From Rhizobium giardinii bv. giardinii H152 (GTDB lineage Bacteria; Pseudomonadota; Alphaproteobacteria; Rhizobiales; Rhizobiaceae): a stretch of DNA of 64,000 nucleotides. A program made the translations under genes and the position numbers. The notes beneath the pieces were generated by a model. The model was not told the origin of the DNA. It saw only the letters and a program-made list of their open reading frames with translations, and did no database searches. The stretch spans positions 186-64,185 of the forward strand of contig NZ_KB902683.1 of assembly GCF_000379605.1 (NCBI RefSeq), given 5' to 3'. Below, in pieces: positions 9,432 through 17,437 of the stretch (its first letter is position 1; each line of letters opens with the position of its first letter).

Positions 9432-9734
9432 ATGTCCAACGAAAACGACGACTATGTCTATGATGAAGCAACGGGTGAATGGCGCCCGGCGTCCGAGATG
9501 GCGGCGACCATCGCGGGTGACGCGGTCGTTCGGGACGCAAGCGGGAATGTGCTGGCGGACGGCGATTCCGTCACGCTGATCAAGGATCTGAAGGTCAAGG
9601 GAGCGGGCCAGACGCTGAAGCAGGGCACCGTCATCAGGTCGATCCGTCTCACCGACAATCCCGAGGAAATCGACTGCCGCTACGAGGGGATCAAAGGTCT
9701 TGTCCTGCGGACCGAATTCGTACGCAAGCGCTAA
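9432..9734 (+). CDS. PhnA (YjdM)-domain protein without the zinc ribbon
   Basis: The 100-residue protein carries the PhnA/YjdM C-terminal domain: VRDASGNVLADGDSVTLIKD, LKVKGAGQTLKQGT and EIDCRYEGIKGLVLRTEFV. The usual N-terminal four-Cys zinc ribbon is replaced by an acidic stretch (MSNENDDYVYDEATGEWRPA). The domain was named after alkylphosphonate use, but its role is not established; this short form is common on rhizobial replicons. It is separated from traG by 116 nt and ends at a strong convergent hairpin. Confidence 0.8.
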   Translation: MSNENDDYVYDEATGEWRPASEMAATIAGDAVVRDASGNVLADGDSVTLIKDLKVKGAGQTLKQGTVIRSIRLTDNPEEIDCRYEGIKGLVLRTEFVRKR

Positions 9735-9813
9735 ACCGAAGCCTTCGCGAGGCGATTGGTGACCGAGCCTGCCTTTCCTGACACGGCTGGGGGACGCAGG
9801 GGGCTCCTTCGCC

Positions 9814-9848
9814 AGCCTTTCCGTCCGGTCGATCCGGACGGAAAGGCT
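9814..9848. terminator. Perfect 15-bp hairpin between convergent genes
   Basis: Arms 9814-9828 and 9834-9848 pair without a mismatch around the 5-nt loop TCGAT. It sits between the PhnA-domain gene (ends 9734, +) and a small gene (ends 9876, -), so it could end transcription from both sides. No T-tract follows on either strand, so intrinsic termination is not proven. Confidence 0.6.
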
Positions 9849-9875
9849 CTCGTCTCGACCAGAAAAAGCTGCCGA

Positions 9876-10043
9876 TCATGGCAGCTTCTCCTGGATTTCC
9901 GCTGCCAGTTCAGCGCGAATGGTCCCGAGCTCGGCTTCGATCTGCCGGCGTTCGTCCGGGTCGATGCAGGCGGACATCTCGGCACGCAACTCTTCGATCT
10001 GGCGTTCGAATTCGACAAGCTGTTCGGTGGTCATCGTCGTCAT
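9876..10043 (-). CDS. Small coiled-coil hypothetical protein
   Basis: A 55-residue ORF with a clear AAGGAG site just before the ATG at 10043 (a second ATG is 9 nt inside). The sequence begins MTTMTTEQLVEFERQIEEL and continues with RAEMSACIDPDERRQIEAEL and TIRAELAAEIQEKLP. It is almost entirely charged helix with heptad-like spacing and probably forms a short coiled coil. The ribosome site and the convergent hairpin downstream support a real gene. Its function is unknown. Confidence 0.6.
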   Translation of the reverse strand: MTTMTTEQLVEFERQIEELRAEMSACIDPDERRQIEAELGTIRAELAAEIQEKLP

Positions 10044-10451
10044 CTCCTTAATTGATGTGAAAGATGCCGCCGGCAGTCATGAGGGGATGGAGGGGTCAAG
10101 GCTCGCGGAACGCGACCGGCAGAGCCGGCGCGCGGAGGAACCGATTTTTTCGGAGCGGAGTGAAACGCAGCGCAGGGAAAATTGGAGGGGCCGCGCGGCC
10201 TTGAGGCCTTGATCTCCGCATGGCAGACTTTTCCAGAACTGAGCAGACAGCCCCCGTCTCGTGTGGCACCCCGAAGCCCGCAAACGGGTTCGATACCCGT
10301 TTGCGGGTTGGCAATCCGACCTTGTCGGAGACATATCGCGGATGCGTGAAGAGGTTGCCCGTCTCAGACTGGATGCGTCGGCCCTGAGCAAGCCCCGGGG
10401 CCAGGTCGCATTGGGCCGAGCCCCATGTCTCGAGTTTCGCGGGGCGCTGCG
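10044..10451. other. Gene-free GC-rich stretch with hairpin
   Basis: I see no convincing gene in these 408 bases; the open frames are Arg/Pro/Ser-rich. The stretch holds the palindrome GGCCGCGCGGCC (10189-10200) and a perfect 13-bp hairpin: arms 10277-10289 and 10295-10307, loop TCGAT, the same loop sequence as the 9814 hairpin. Confidence 0.5.
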
Positions 10452-10787
10452 TCATCCGGTAGAGGTATCACCCTCCTGCATATCCCGTAGAATGGTTTCC
10501 GGCACGCACCGGAGTGCGTCACGTGCGTAGTCGTCTAGTAGCTTCCAGAGGGTACCGGAGGACATCGGGATAAAGTCGTAACCCTTGGCGATCGCCGCAG
10601 CCCTGAGGTCGGAAAGCGTCTCATGCGCACGGTATTGCGTGCCGAGCCAAAGTGCCAGGTCATCGCCTTCCTCATCAAGGAAGGCTTGCAGGAAGAAAGT
10701 CTGGAGGGGACGGTCGTATCCGATGACGGCATCGGGATCGGCGTGTCGGGTAGCGGTTTTGGTGACGGTGATCGTATATCGGCTCAT
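10452..10787 (-). CDS. Conserved-looking hypothetical protein
   Basis: A 111-residue protein beginning MSRYTITVTKTATRHADPDA, with FFLQAFLDEEGDDLALWLGT and ends in an acidic tail. No known domain or catalytic motif is recognised. The composition and the GGATCC-type purine stretch upstream of the ATG support coding. It lies 73 nt downstream of the DUF736 gene on the same strand, separated from it by a hairpin, in the housekeeping cluster typical of rhizobial plasmids. Confidence 0.65.
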   Translation of the reverse strand: MSRYTITVTKTATRHADPDAVIGYDRPLQTFFLQAFLDEEGDDLALWLGTQYRAHETLSDLRAAAIAKGYDFIPMSSGTLWKLLDDYARDALRCVPETILRDMQEGDTSTG

Positions 10788-10825
10788 TGGAGGATCCTTT
10801 GATCGGAGAGATTTGCAGATCGGGC

Positions 10826-10849
10826 GCCGGCCCCGTTGCCGGGGCCGGC
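10826..10849 (-). terminator. 9-bp GC hairpin after DUF736 gene
   Basis: GCCGGCCCC (10826-10834) pairs with GGGGCCGGC (10841-10849) over the loop GTTGCC. It lies 11 nt beyond the DUF736 stop codon. There is no clear T-run, so it may be an RNA-stability or attenuation element rather than a full terminator. Confidence 0.45.
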
Positions 10850-10860
10850 CGTTGTGGGAC

Positions 10861-11184
10861 TTAGGCCGGGTTGTTCCAGAGGATGACCTTGCGGTTCGGC
10901 TCGCCGCCGGGGGCGGGTGCGAGGTTGCCGAAGATCACGCCAATCTCCGGGGCCTCCAGCTTGACCGAAAGGTATTCCTCGCCGGTCTGGCGGGCGATGC
11001 GGCTCCAGCCTGCGCCGATCTCGAAGCCGGTCTTGCGATGGATGACCCGGTAGTCCGGGGCTTCCTCGCTCGCCTTATTAGCGTTCGGGAGGATGGCGAT
11101 CGGGGCGTTGACCCGGATGGTGGCAAAGACGCCTTCGAGGCTGCCATCGGCCTTCTGCGTCAGGGTTGCGATCGTGGTGGCCAT
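10861..11184 (-). CDS. DUF736 family protein
   Basis: A 107-residue protein of the DUF736 family: MATTIATLTQKADGSLEGVF at the N-terminus, then IGAGWSRIARQTGEEYLSVK and LEAPEIGVIFGNLAP. The family is very common on alphaproteobacterial plasmids and integrative elements and has no assigned function. It has a good purine-rich ribosome site (AAGGAGCAAGTCAC before the ATG at 11184). It marks the start of the housekeeping block that also includes DUF2493, DUF7146, DUF1173, DUF932 and ParB. Confidence 0.9.
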   Translation of the reverse strand: MATTIATLTQKADGSLEGVFATIRVNAPIAILPNANKASEEAPDYRVIHRKTGFEIGAGWSRIARQTGEEYLSVKLEAPEIGVIFGNLAPAPGGEPNRKVILWNNPA

Positions 11185-11579
11185 GTGACTTGCTCCTTCG
11201 GTTGCTCGGGACCATTCCCGATGACGCCCGAAGAAGGGGCCGAACTGCAGGCGTCACCGGAGCGACAGCGAAGGGGAACCCCCTTGCGGGGTTGACGCTG
11301 CTCGCAGCCGGTCCCTTAAAGAGGCGGCACAAGAAAGGGGAATGGTCTCCTGCAACCGAAGGCCGCGACAGATCACAGCGGCCGTCCGACCCGGCGCTGG
11401 CAAGTTCGACTGCGCCTGTGATCGCTTGGACACCGTCGGGCGAAATGCCCCTCGTCCCGCTGCGGCCAACAAAGTCGATGCGAAGCGCCACGTCTGACCA
11501 CATCCCTTCGATGTCCAGACTGCAGCCAACGCGCTGTTGCCGCAGTATCGTGGCCCGGACACGGACCTGGTCGGATTGA
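11185..11579. other. Gene-free leader region upstream of DUF736
   Basis: No gene is confidently assigned here. A leftward frame (about 11254-11580) stays open and reads protein-like stretches such as LDIEGMWSDVALRIDFVGR, but it has no recognisable start and merges with the frame of the broken gene to its right. It could be a decayed extension of that gene. Confidence 0.35.
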
Positions 11580-12018
11580 TCAGGCCGGGGCGATCGGGGC
11601 CGGGCGTCCGCTTGGTCTATCCGACTGACGCGGCGACCCGATTTGCGCGACTTCGCGCCGAACGCTGCGGCGATCCTCCTTACTGAACCGGCTGAGCGCT
11701 GGTCCGTCCGGCTCAAGGTACCAGGACTGCTCGGCGACATCGTCATTGTATTCGTCGACGATGATCCAGCAGCGCTTGAGGTCGCTGAGGCCTGCCCGCC
11801 GGATTCGATATCGGAAACTTCCAGCGCGATCCATCGGCGTGCGGGGCTGGGTCGTGACCGCCAGAAGTGCCAGATGGATGAGGCCGTCGTTGGCTCCACG
11901 CGCCGCGACCACGACGCAGGTCGACCGGGTCTTGCCGCCCTCGGTTTCTCCGCGCTGTGTTGCCAAGCCCAGAGATGGGGATCACCTGACCGGGCAGGAA
12001 CTCACGGCTCATCGTCAT
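11580..12018 (-). pseudogene. Conserved plasmid hypothetical gene broken by several frameshifts
   Basis: A protein-like sequence runs leftward but hops between three frames. It starts MTMSREFLPGQVIP (12018 to about 11977), moves to HLWAWQHSA, then GETEGGKTRSTCVVVAARG with LALLAVTTQP, then IALEVSDIES, then AGLSDLKRCWIIVDEYNDD with SWYLEPDG, and ends VRRIAAAFGAKSRKSGRR. Joined together these resemble one continuous small protein that I associate with rhizobial plasmids (possibly a PemK-like or other accessory protein; not certain). At least four indels are needed. Either the gene is decayed or the sequence contains errors here. Confidence 0.5.
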
Positions 12019-12051
12019 ACCCTTCGCAGCGCGCCAACCGGTCGATCTACG

Positions 12052-12105
12052 GGCGACGCTCACGCGCCGTGCCTGCGACCTGCCAGACCGGGATGCCGAC
12101 GGTCA
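12052..12105 (-). pseudogene. Scrap of a second DUF2493 gene tail
   Basis: Read leftward this codes TVGIPVWQVAGTARERRP and a stop, close to the LGIPVWQATG end of the DUF2493 gene at 13.5 kb. The DNA shares an exact 21-bp block (12079-12099 and 13507-13527) and a nearby GCTCACGCGCC. It is a recombination or duplication scar rather than a gene. Confidence 0.5.
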
Positions 12106-12126
12106 TCTTGAAATCGACCGCGACAC

Positions 12127-12149
12127 ATGACATATAGAAAATGACAGAT
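12127..12149 (+). promoter_or_regulatory. Putative operator of the RES/Xre operon
   Basis: Two near-identical 9-mers in the same orientation, ATGACATAT (12127-12135) and ATGACAGAT (12141-12149), lie in an AT-rich patch just before the antitoxin start. Toxin-antitoxin operons are normally autoregulated from such sites. Whether the antitoxin binds here is inferred. Confidence 0.35.
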
Positions 12150-12166
12150 GACGCGGGAGAAAGATC

Positions 12167-12652
12167 ATGGCCATCACAGCAAAAGCCCGCCCTTTAGCAG
12201 CAGGCAGTAGTGAACTTCAAAAAATCGAAGCATTGCTCGGGGGCTCGCGTATTCTGGTACGTCGCCTGACCAGTGCCCTCGACGCCCATGAGTTGCTTCT
12301 GCACGGGTTGCCTGCCTCAGCGTTGGATCACCTTGTCGGCAATCTTGTCGTCATCGGCAAGAACGAGACCCTCGAAAAGGCGGTGGGCATGAGCTTGCGC
12401 ACCTGGCAGCGGCGGAAGGACACGCCCTCCAAGCCGCTCAGCCAGGAACAGAGCGGCCGCGCGTGGAAATTCGCCGAGATTCTCGCAAAGGCGACGGATA
12501 TCTTCGGAACGCAGGCGGAAGCCGAACAATGGCTGGAGCGTCCGGCGGTCGGGCTTGACCAGCGCCGTCCGATCGATCTCCTCGGGACGCCCGCCGGCAT
12601 CGAGCTTGTCGAGGATCATCTCGACCGCCTCGAATACGGCGTCTATGCATGA
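12167..12652 (+). CDS. Xre/MbcA/ParS-type antitoxin
   Basis: A 161-residue DUF2384-type antitoxin. It has an N-terminal helical region (LQKIEALLGGSRILVRRLTS), a central Xre-like segment with EKAVGMSLRTWQRRKDTPSK and LSQEQSGRAWKFAEILAKAT, and the C-terminal ParS/MbcA toxin-binding domain (IFGTQAEAEQWLERPAVGLD, RPIDLLGTPAGIELVEDHL). The ribosome site GGGAGAAAGATC precedes the ATG. The stop codon overlaps the toxin start (ATGA), the classic organisation of RES/Xre modules, so it most likely neutralises the downstream protein and represses the operon. Confidence 0.92.
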   Translation: MAITAKARPLAAGSSELQKIEALLGGSRILVRRLTSALDAHELLLHGLPASALDHLVGNLVVIGKNETLEKAVGMSLRTWQRRKDTPSKPLSQEQSGRAWKFAEILAKATDIFGTQAEAEQWLERPAVGLDQRRPIDLLGTPAGIELVEDHLDRLEYGVYA

Positions 12653-13155
12653 CCCTTGTGCCAATCGCGCTTGGCGGGACCGACCTAGTCGCGTGGCGGC
12701 TTGATCAGGCAGTCCACGCGCCGACATGGGATAGCGGGGAAGGCGCCTATCGGGTTGGCGGCCGTTGGAACAGCAAGGGGGTTCGCGCAGTCTATTGCTC
12801 GCTCGATCCAGCGACGGCAATTCTTGAGGTCGCCGTCCACAAGGGGTTCCGGGCGCTCGACACGGTGGCGCATGTGATAACAGCAGCTGTCATTGCCGAT
12901 GCCGGTGATGTCCATGTCGTTGCTCCGGGTAGCGTGCCCAATCCCAACTGGCTGCGCCCGGGCATTCCCGGCGCGGGACAGCAAGCTTTCGGAGACGATT
13001 TACTTCGAAGCCACCGTTTCGTCGCGATTCCGAGCGCGGTCTCACCGCATAGCTGGAACCTGATTTTTCTGGCGGGGGGCGCGACAGGCGCCTATGCTCC
13101 GAAGTTCCAGGAGGCGTTTGCGCTCGATACGCGGCTGCACCCGCCTACACTATGA
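12649..13155 (+). CDS. RES-domain toxin
   Basis: A 168-residue RES protein. Family members destroy cellular NAD+ as phosphorylases or glycohydrolases. The expected features are present: the Arg in VAWRLDQ (near residue 17), GGRWNSKGVRAVYCS, the Glu in ATAILEVAVHKG, and the Ser/His-rich IPSAVSPHSWNLI followed by LIFLAGG. It starts inside the antitoxin stop codon (4-nt overlap). Such pairs act as plasmid-stabilising or stress modules; here it lies in the housekeeping region, which suits a role in element maintenance. Confidence 0.92.
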   Translation: MTLVPIALGGTDLVAWRLDQAVHAPTWDSGEGAYRVGGRWNSKGVRAVYCSLDPATAILEVAVHKGFRALDTVAHVITAAVIADAGDVHVVAPGSVPNPNWLRPGIPGAGQQAFGDDLLRSHRFVAIPSAVSPHSWNLIFLAGGATGAYAPKFQEAFALDTRLHPPTL

Positions 13156-13486
13156 ACGGGTCGGAGCCCTCCTATCAATCCGGCGCGATATTTGCAGGGA
13201 GCTGGAAACCCTAGTGCCAAATATTCGTATCACCATCCGATACAGAACTATTTGCCCAGCAATCCAAGACGGAGAGCACGGTCATGACGAGCAGCCTGCT
13301 GAGCGGATGGATGTTCCCACGCAGTTGCACGCAATCGAACGATTGACCGACAGGGAGTATGAGGCACTGATGGGACATCCTCGGCCCTAGCTCTAAAAGT
13401 GTTGCTGTGATCACGCCGTCGGAACAATGCCCGCAATTCGCGGTGGTCCTCCGTCATCCCTGGCTTTTATGCGGAGAAAATGGCGC
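13156..13486. other. Gene-free stretch after the toxin gene
   Basis: No gene is supported in these 331 bases. Short open frames lack ribosome sites and recognisable motifs, and I see no strong hairpin. Confidence 0.4.
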
Positions 13487-14428
13487 TCACGCGCCATCCC
13501 CCGTGGCCTGCCAGACCGGGATGCCGAGCCGGCGGGCCTTGTCGGCGAGATTGCCGGTGATGCCCGATCCCGGAAAGACGATGACACCGGCGGGCATGAC
13601 CGAAAGCATGTCGTCGTTGCGGCGGAAGGGCGCGGCCTTGACGTGCTTCGTCCAGTTCGGCTTGAAGGCGATCTGCGTCACCTTGCGGGCCTCGGCCCAG
13701 CAGGCGGCGATGCGTTCCGCGCCTTTTGGCGCACCGCCATGCAGCAACACCATATCGGGGTACTTGGCGAGGGCCTGATCGAGTTTCGCCCAGACCCGTT
13801 CGTGATCGTTGTAGTCCATGCCGCCGCCGAACGCGATCTTGGTACCGGCCGGGATCAGCACCTCGGTCTCGGCGCGGCGTCTGGCAGAGAGAAAGTCTCT
13901 GGAATCGATCATCGCCGCCGTCATGTTGGCGTGGCTCACCTTGGAGCCGGTGCGCGGCCGCCATGCCGATCCTATCTGAGCCTCGAACAGGTCGGCGGCA
14001 TAGTCGCGCATGAACTCGAAACTGTTGCGACGTTCGAGAAGGGTGATGCCTTCGGCGACGAGGCGTTCCAGCTCAACGCTTTTGACCTCCGAGCCGTCCT
14101 GCTCGCGCTGTCCGGTGCGCTGCGCATCCTCATTGCGTTGCAGTTCCCGCTGGATGCGTTCGCCGGTGCGATGGAACAGATTGACGGCCGACCAGAGCAG
14201 ATCCTCGAGATCGGGCTCCAGCCGCGTTTCACCGAGCATTTCGAACAGGGCATCGAAGATCGTCGTCAGCGACATCTGGACGACCGGCTCTTCCGGCAGG
14301 GGTCGCGGGTCGGGTTCGTCCTGGAAGGGGCGATATCCGAAGATCTGCATCTCGTAGATGAAGCGATCGGTCGGGGAAGATGCGTGGTAGGGCTCATCGC
14401 GGTCATCGAAGGGAAGGGAAAGGTTCAT
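13487..14428 (-). CDS. DUF2493 / YspA cpYpsA-related SLOG protein
   Basis: A 313-residue protein whose C-terminal 130 residues form a DUF2493 (SLOG-like) Rossmann domain: KIAFGGGMDYNDHERVWAKL, MVLLHGGAPKGAERIAACWA and GVIVFPGSGITGNLADKAR. SLOG domains bind nucleotides or nucleotide-derived ligands. The N-terminal half is a helical, acidic region of unknown role. The upstream Met at 14440 is less likely because GGAGATCATC lies just before the ATG at 14428. The gene is a regular part of rhizobial plasmid backbones. A 21-bp piece of its 3' end recurs at 12.08 kb. Confidence 0.85.
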   Translation of the reverse strand: MNLSLPFDDRDEPYHASSPTDRFIYEMQIFGYRPFQDEPDPRPLPEEPVVQMSLTTIFDALFEMLGETRLEPDLEDLLWSAVNLFHRTGERIQRELQRNEDAQRTGQREQDGSEVKSVELERLVAEGITLLERRNSFEFMRDYAADLFEAQIGSAWRPRTGSKVSHANMTAAMIDSRDFLSARRRAETEVLIPAGTKIAFGGGMDYNDHERVWAKLDQALAKYPDMVLLHGGAPKGAERIAACWAEARKVTQIAFKPNWTKHVKAAPFRRNDDMLSVMPAGVIVFPGSGITGNLADKARRLGIPVWQATGDGA

Positions 14429-14757
14429 GATGATCTCCATCCGGTTGCGGCCGCGCCTCTCGCGGCCTGACGGCGATCCCGATCACGCGGAGACGGGCCG
14501 GAACCGCGGCGCGAAGCGCAGCGGACCAGCGCAGCGCCGGGCGGCGGAAGGAAGGTTTCTTGGAGCGCGAGGAATGTCGGCCGTCCTGCGGCCCGGCAGG
14601 GGAAGAAACCTGACTGACCCGCTGAAGGCCCGGATCGCGCGTGGTAAAGGTCGCCTCTCGGCAGGCCCGCAGGCGCGCGCCACCGGGAAGGAGAGCGGCG
14701 GCGTCAAGCCCTCCCGCCCGGCCGCGGACCTTGCAGCGGGCCTTTGATGGACATCCA
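14429..14757. other. Gene-free GC-rich spacer
   Basis: These 329 bases are unusually GC-rich and hold only Arg/Pro/Ala-rich open frames without ribosome sites. The purine-rich GCGAAGCGCAGCGGA-type run resembles the run near 10150 (GGAGCGGAGTGAAACGCAGC), both upstream or between housekeeping genes. Possibly a regulatory leader; nothing else is seen. Confidence 0.4.
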
Positions 14758-15795
14758 TCATGCGGGCAGGAAGGCCATCGCATCCTCCGGAGCGAGTTGC
14801 TCGCGAAGCCGCGCCGTCAACCGGTCCGGCCCCAGCCGCCGCAGATCCTCGTTGAAGTCGCCGAGTTCGGGGGAAAGCACGAGCGGCAGGATCCCCGCCG
14901 CCTGCGCCAGGCGGCTCAAGCCTTCGATCCCGTGCCGGCCTGCAGCATCGGCGTCGGCTGCAATGTAGAGGCGCCGGCATCCGGCGGGAAGTCTGAGGGC
15001 GGCGAGATGGTTGGCGGTGAGCGCCGCCGCCATCGGCATTGCGGGCAGCACATCCGACAGTGACAGCACGGTTTCGAGGCCCTCGCCTGCCGCCATGACA
15101 GACACAGGTTCACGGATCGGAAACCGGAAGCGAACGGCATTGCCAAGCAGATCGCCGAGCGCACGGCGGGGATCATCCACCTTCGCCTTTCCATCGCCGT
15201 TCGGATCAAGCCAGGTCCGATGCACGCCCGTGACGCGGCCGGCCGGGTCGGTCACGGCCGCAACAAGGGCCGGATAGCTCGTCATGCTCCCGGTCACGAG
15301 ATCCCGATAATAGCAGGACGGATGGAACCACAGCGCCCGATGCACCGACGCCCGCAAGATGCCGCGCCGACGCAGGTAGTGATCGCCAAGCGTACCCGAA
15401 ACCGGCTGGGTCATCTGGAGCAGGCGCCGAGCCCGTTCCGCTGCCGGTCGGCTGACGGAAGCTGTCCCGTTCGATTCATGCGTGCGAAACTGAGCGGGGT
15501 CGGGTCGCGGCAGGCTCAGGAAACGCCGGGCCTCGTCAGCGACATCGCGGAAGTCGACGAGGCCGCAGGCCTCGCGGACAAGATCGAGCAGATCGCCATA
15601 CTGGCCGGTCGCAGCATCTGTCCATTTGCCGGCGCGGGAGCCGGAGAGACGGACGTAGAGCGAGCGACCCCTGCTGTTGGCGACGTCGCCGACGATCCAG
15701 TAGTTTCCGGCGCGACGGCCGGCGCAGAGATAATGGCGGCAAACCGCCTCGGCGTCGCGCGCGAGACGACTTGCCAGTTCCGAGGCAGACAACAT
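14758..15795 (-). CDS. DUF7146/Toprim-domain protein (plasmid primase-like)
   Basis: A 345-residue protein. The N-terminal half (MLSASELASRLARDAEAVCR, then NYWIVGDVANSRGRSLYVRL) resembles the DUF7146 domain that precedes Toprim in plasmid proteins. The C-terminal half has a Toprim-like fold: VMAAGEGLETVLSLSD with the acidic Glu, then RRLYIAADADAAG with the DxD pair and a following GDFNEDLR. This suggests a DNA primase- or topoisomerase-like activity in replication or transfer. The start at 15795 has a GGAGGAG ribosome site; the longer frame to 15999 does not. It is divergent from DUF1173 with a strong inverted repeat between them. Confidence 0.85.
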   Translation of the reverse strand: MLSASELASRLARDAEAVCRHYLCAGRRAGNYWIVGDVANSRGRSLYVRLSGSRAGKWTDAATGQYGDLLDLVREACGLVDFRDVADEARRFLSLPRPDPAQFRTHESNGTASVSRPAAERARRLLQMTQPVSGTLGDHYLRRRGILRASVHRALWFHPSCYYRDLVTGSMTSYPALVAAVTDPAGRVTGVHRTWLDPNGDGKAKVDDPRRALGDLLGNAVRFRFPIREPVSVMAAGEGLETVLSLSDVLPAMPMAAALTANHLAALRLPAGCRRLYIAADADAAGRHGIEGLSRLAQAAGILPLVLSPELGDFNEDLRRLGPDRLTARLREQLAPEDAMAFLPA

Positions 15796-16022
15796 GGATA
15801 CGCCTCCTCCCTCACGAACGGGCTTCGACCACGCGATGCCGCTCACATACCCGCCGGCCGGTCGGACTTGCCGTTGATCATCAGCTTTGATCGCGCGTTC
15901 ATGGGTAACCCTTGTCCGGCAGCAGGAAATGCCCGGTCGCTCTTCAATCTCTGCCAGGCCAACCTGCCCCAGGCCCTTCTCTTGCTCTGCTTGCGCCAAG
16001 GGTTTTCCTGCAGCGCCCGGCG

Positions 16023-16054
16023 CGATATACTGTCTTATTTAAATCAGTATATCG
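16023..16054. promoter_or_regulatory. Perfect 10-bp inverted repeat (operator candidate)
   Basis: CGATATACTG (16023-16032) and CAGTATATCG (16045-16054) pair perfectly around a 12-nt AT-rich spacer containing TTATTTAAAT. It sits between the divergent DUF7146 and DUF1173 genes. The CAGTAT core recurs in the virB and traC upstream regions, which suggests one regulator. Confidence 0.6.
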
Positions 16055-16130
16055 GCTTTGGTTTTGGAGGGTTGGCGAGCGGCGTTTCCAGCAGCCGAGC
16101 CGAACGGGGATTACGGGCAGGAGACAGAAC

Positions 16131-17321
16131 ATGCGGCGGTTCACGATAGGCGGTCGGACATTCGACGAGGACATGACCGAGTTTCAGTCGGCCCTGCAGG
16201 ACGCCGTCGCGCGGAAGCTTCGCCCGTACTGCAGGTGCCGGGAGCCGTCAGTGGCCATGTATATCGCGCGTCTCGACGGGCAATACCTGATCAAGCGAAT
16301 GCCGCTCTCGGGACGAGATCACGATCCAGCCTGCCCGTCCTATGAGCCCCCTTATGAACTATCAGGGCTCGGGCCATTGATCGGAAACGCCATCCAGATT
16401 GATGACGCGTCCGGGGCTGCGGTGCTGAAACTCGATTTCTCGCTGTCAAAGCGAGGCGTAGGCACGGCGCCAGCGTCCCCGGGAGAAGCGTCTGACACTC
16501 TGCGCAATGAAACGAAGAGATTGTCGTTGCGAGGAATGCTGCATTATCTGTGGGACGTGGGGGAATTGACGGAGTGGACGTCGCTCTGGGCCGGGAAACG
16601 CGGATGGGGAAGGGTCCGCAGCAGTCTGATGCATGCCGCGCGACAGATGACGGTTCGTGGCGGGCCACTCAGTGATCTTCTCTTCGTGCCGGAGGTTTTC
16701 CGCCAGGAGGACAAGGACGCCATTGCCGCCCGCAGAGCAGCAGCCCTTGCGGGGGCGCAGTCGTCGGGTTCGGGGACGAGGAAACTCATGCTGGCTGTCG
16801 GTGAAATAAAAGAGTTCGCGGCCGCGCGTGACGGCCGGAAGATTGTCCTCCGTCACCTCCCCTTTCCGTTCATGGTCGAGCAATCAACGTGGAACCGGCT
16901 GAATGTCAGATACGAAACCGAGCTTGAGCTGTGGCGATCGGGGGACGAATTCCACCTCATCCTTATCGCCACATTTGGAATCTCCGCCGCCGGGATTGCG
17001 GCGGTTGACGAGGTCGCCTTGATGGTAGTGAACGAGAACTGGATTCCGTTCGAAAGCGTCCATGAGCAACGCCTTCTGGAGAGGCTGTCGGGGTCGAAAC
17101 GCAAGAGCGTTAAAGGGTTGCGTTTCAATCTGTCACGCAAGCAGCCGATCGTTTCGCTGACGTTGCCGGAACAGCGGCCTGCAGCAGTTGCAATGTTCGT
17201 TGTGCCGGCAGGGGCTGATGAGGACTACGAAAGGATACTGGGCGAAATGATCGAAGCGAGAGCGGAGATGACCCCATGGATATGGCGCGTTGGGCAAGGA
17301 GGTATGCCGGAGCTGCCATGA
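16131..17321 (+). CDS. DUF1173 family protein
   Basis: A 396-residue protein of the DUF1173 family, found mainly on rhizobial plasmids. Near the N-terminus, PYCRCREP and RDHDPACPSYEP provide Cys-X-Cys and His...Cys that could bind zinc. The centre is a helical block around LHYLWDVGELTEWTSLWAGK and the C-terminal half is mostly strand. The ATG at 16131 has a GGAG site (GCAGGAGACAGAAC); the frame is open upstream, but that part has no family resemblance. No enzymatic activity is known. Confidence 0.85.
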   Translation: MRRFTIGGRTFDEDMTEFQSALQDAVARKLRPYCRCREPSVAMYIARLDGQYLIKRMPLSGRDHDPACPSYEPPYELSGLGPLIGNAIQIDDASGAAVLKLDFSLSKRGVGTAPASPGEASDTLRNETKRLSLRGMLHYLWDVGELTEWTSLWAGKRGWGRVRSSLMHAARQMTVRGGPLSDLLFVPEVFRQEDKDAIAARRAAALAGAQSSGSGTRKLMLAVGEIKEFAAARDGRKIVLRHLPFPFMVEQSTWNRLNVRYETELELWRSGDEFHLILIATFGISAAGIAAVDEVALMVVNENWIPFESVHEQRLLERLSGSKRKSVKGLRFNLSRKQPIVSLTLPEQRPAAVAMFVVPAGADEDYERILGEMIEARAEMTPWIWRVGQGGMPELP

Positions 17322-17437
17322 GAGACATTCCGGCTACAGCACCCAGTCTTGCCACTGCCTACCGTCTTGATGGTTTCGGCAGAATCGGGCGCGTGCCACG
17401 AGGGCGGGCAGTGACGCATGACGACACCCATCTGAGC

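Noticed and set aside
13427..14470. 347-codon rightward frame opposite the DUF2493 gene
   Set aside because: Antisense shadow; the leftward frame has conserved SLOG motifs and a ribosome site.
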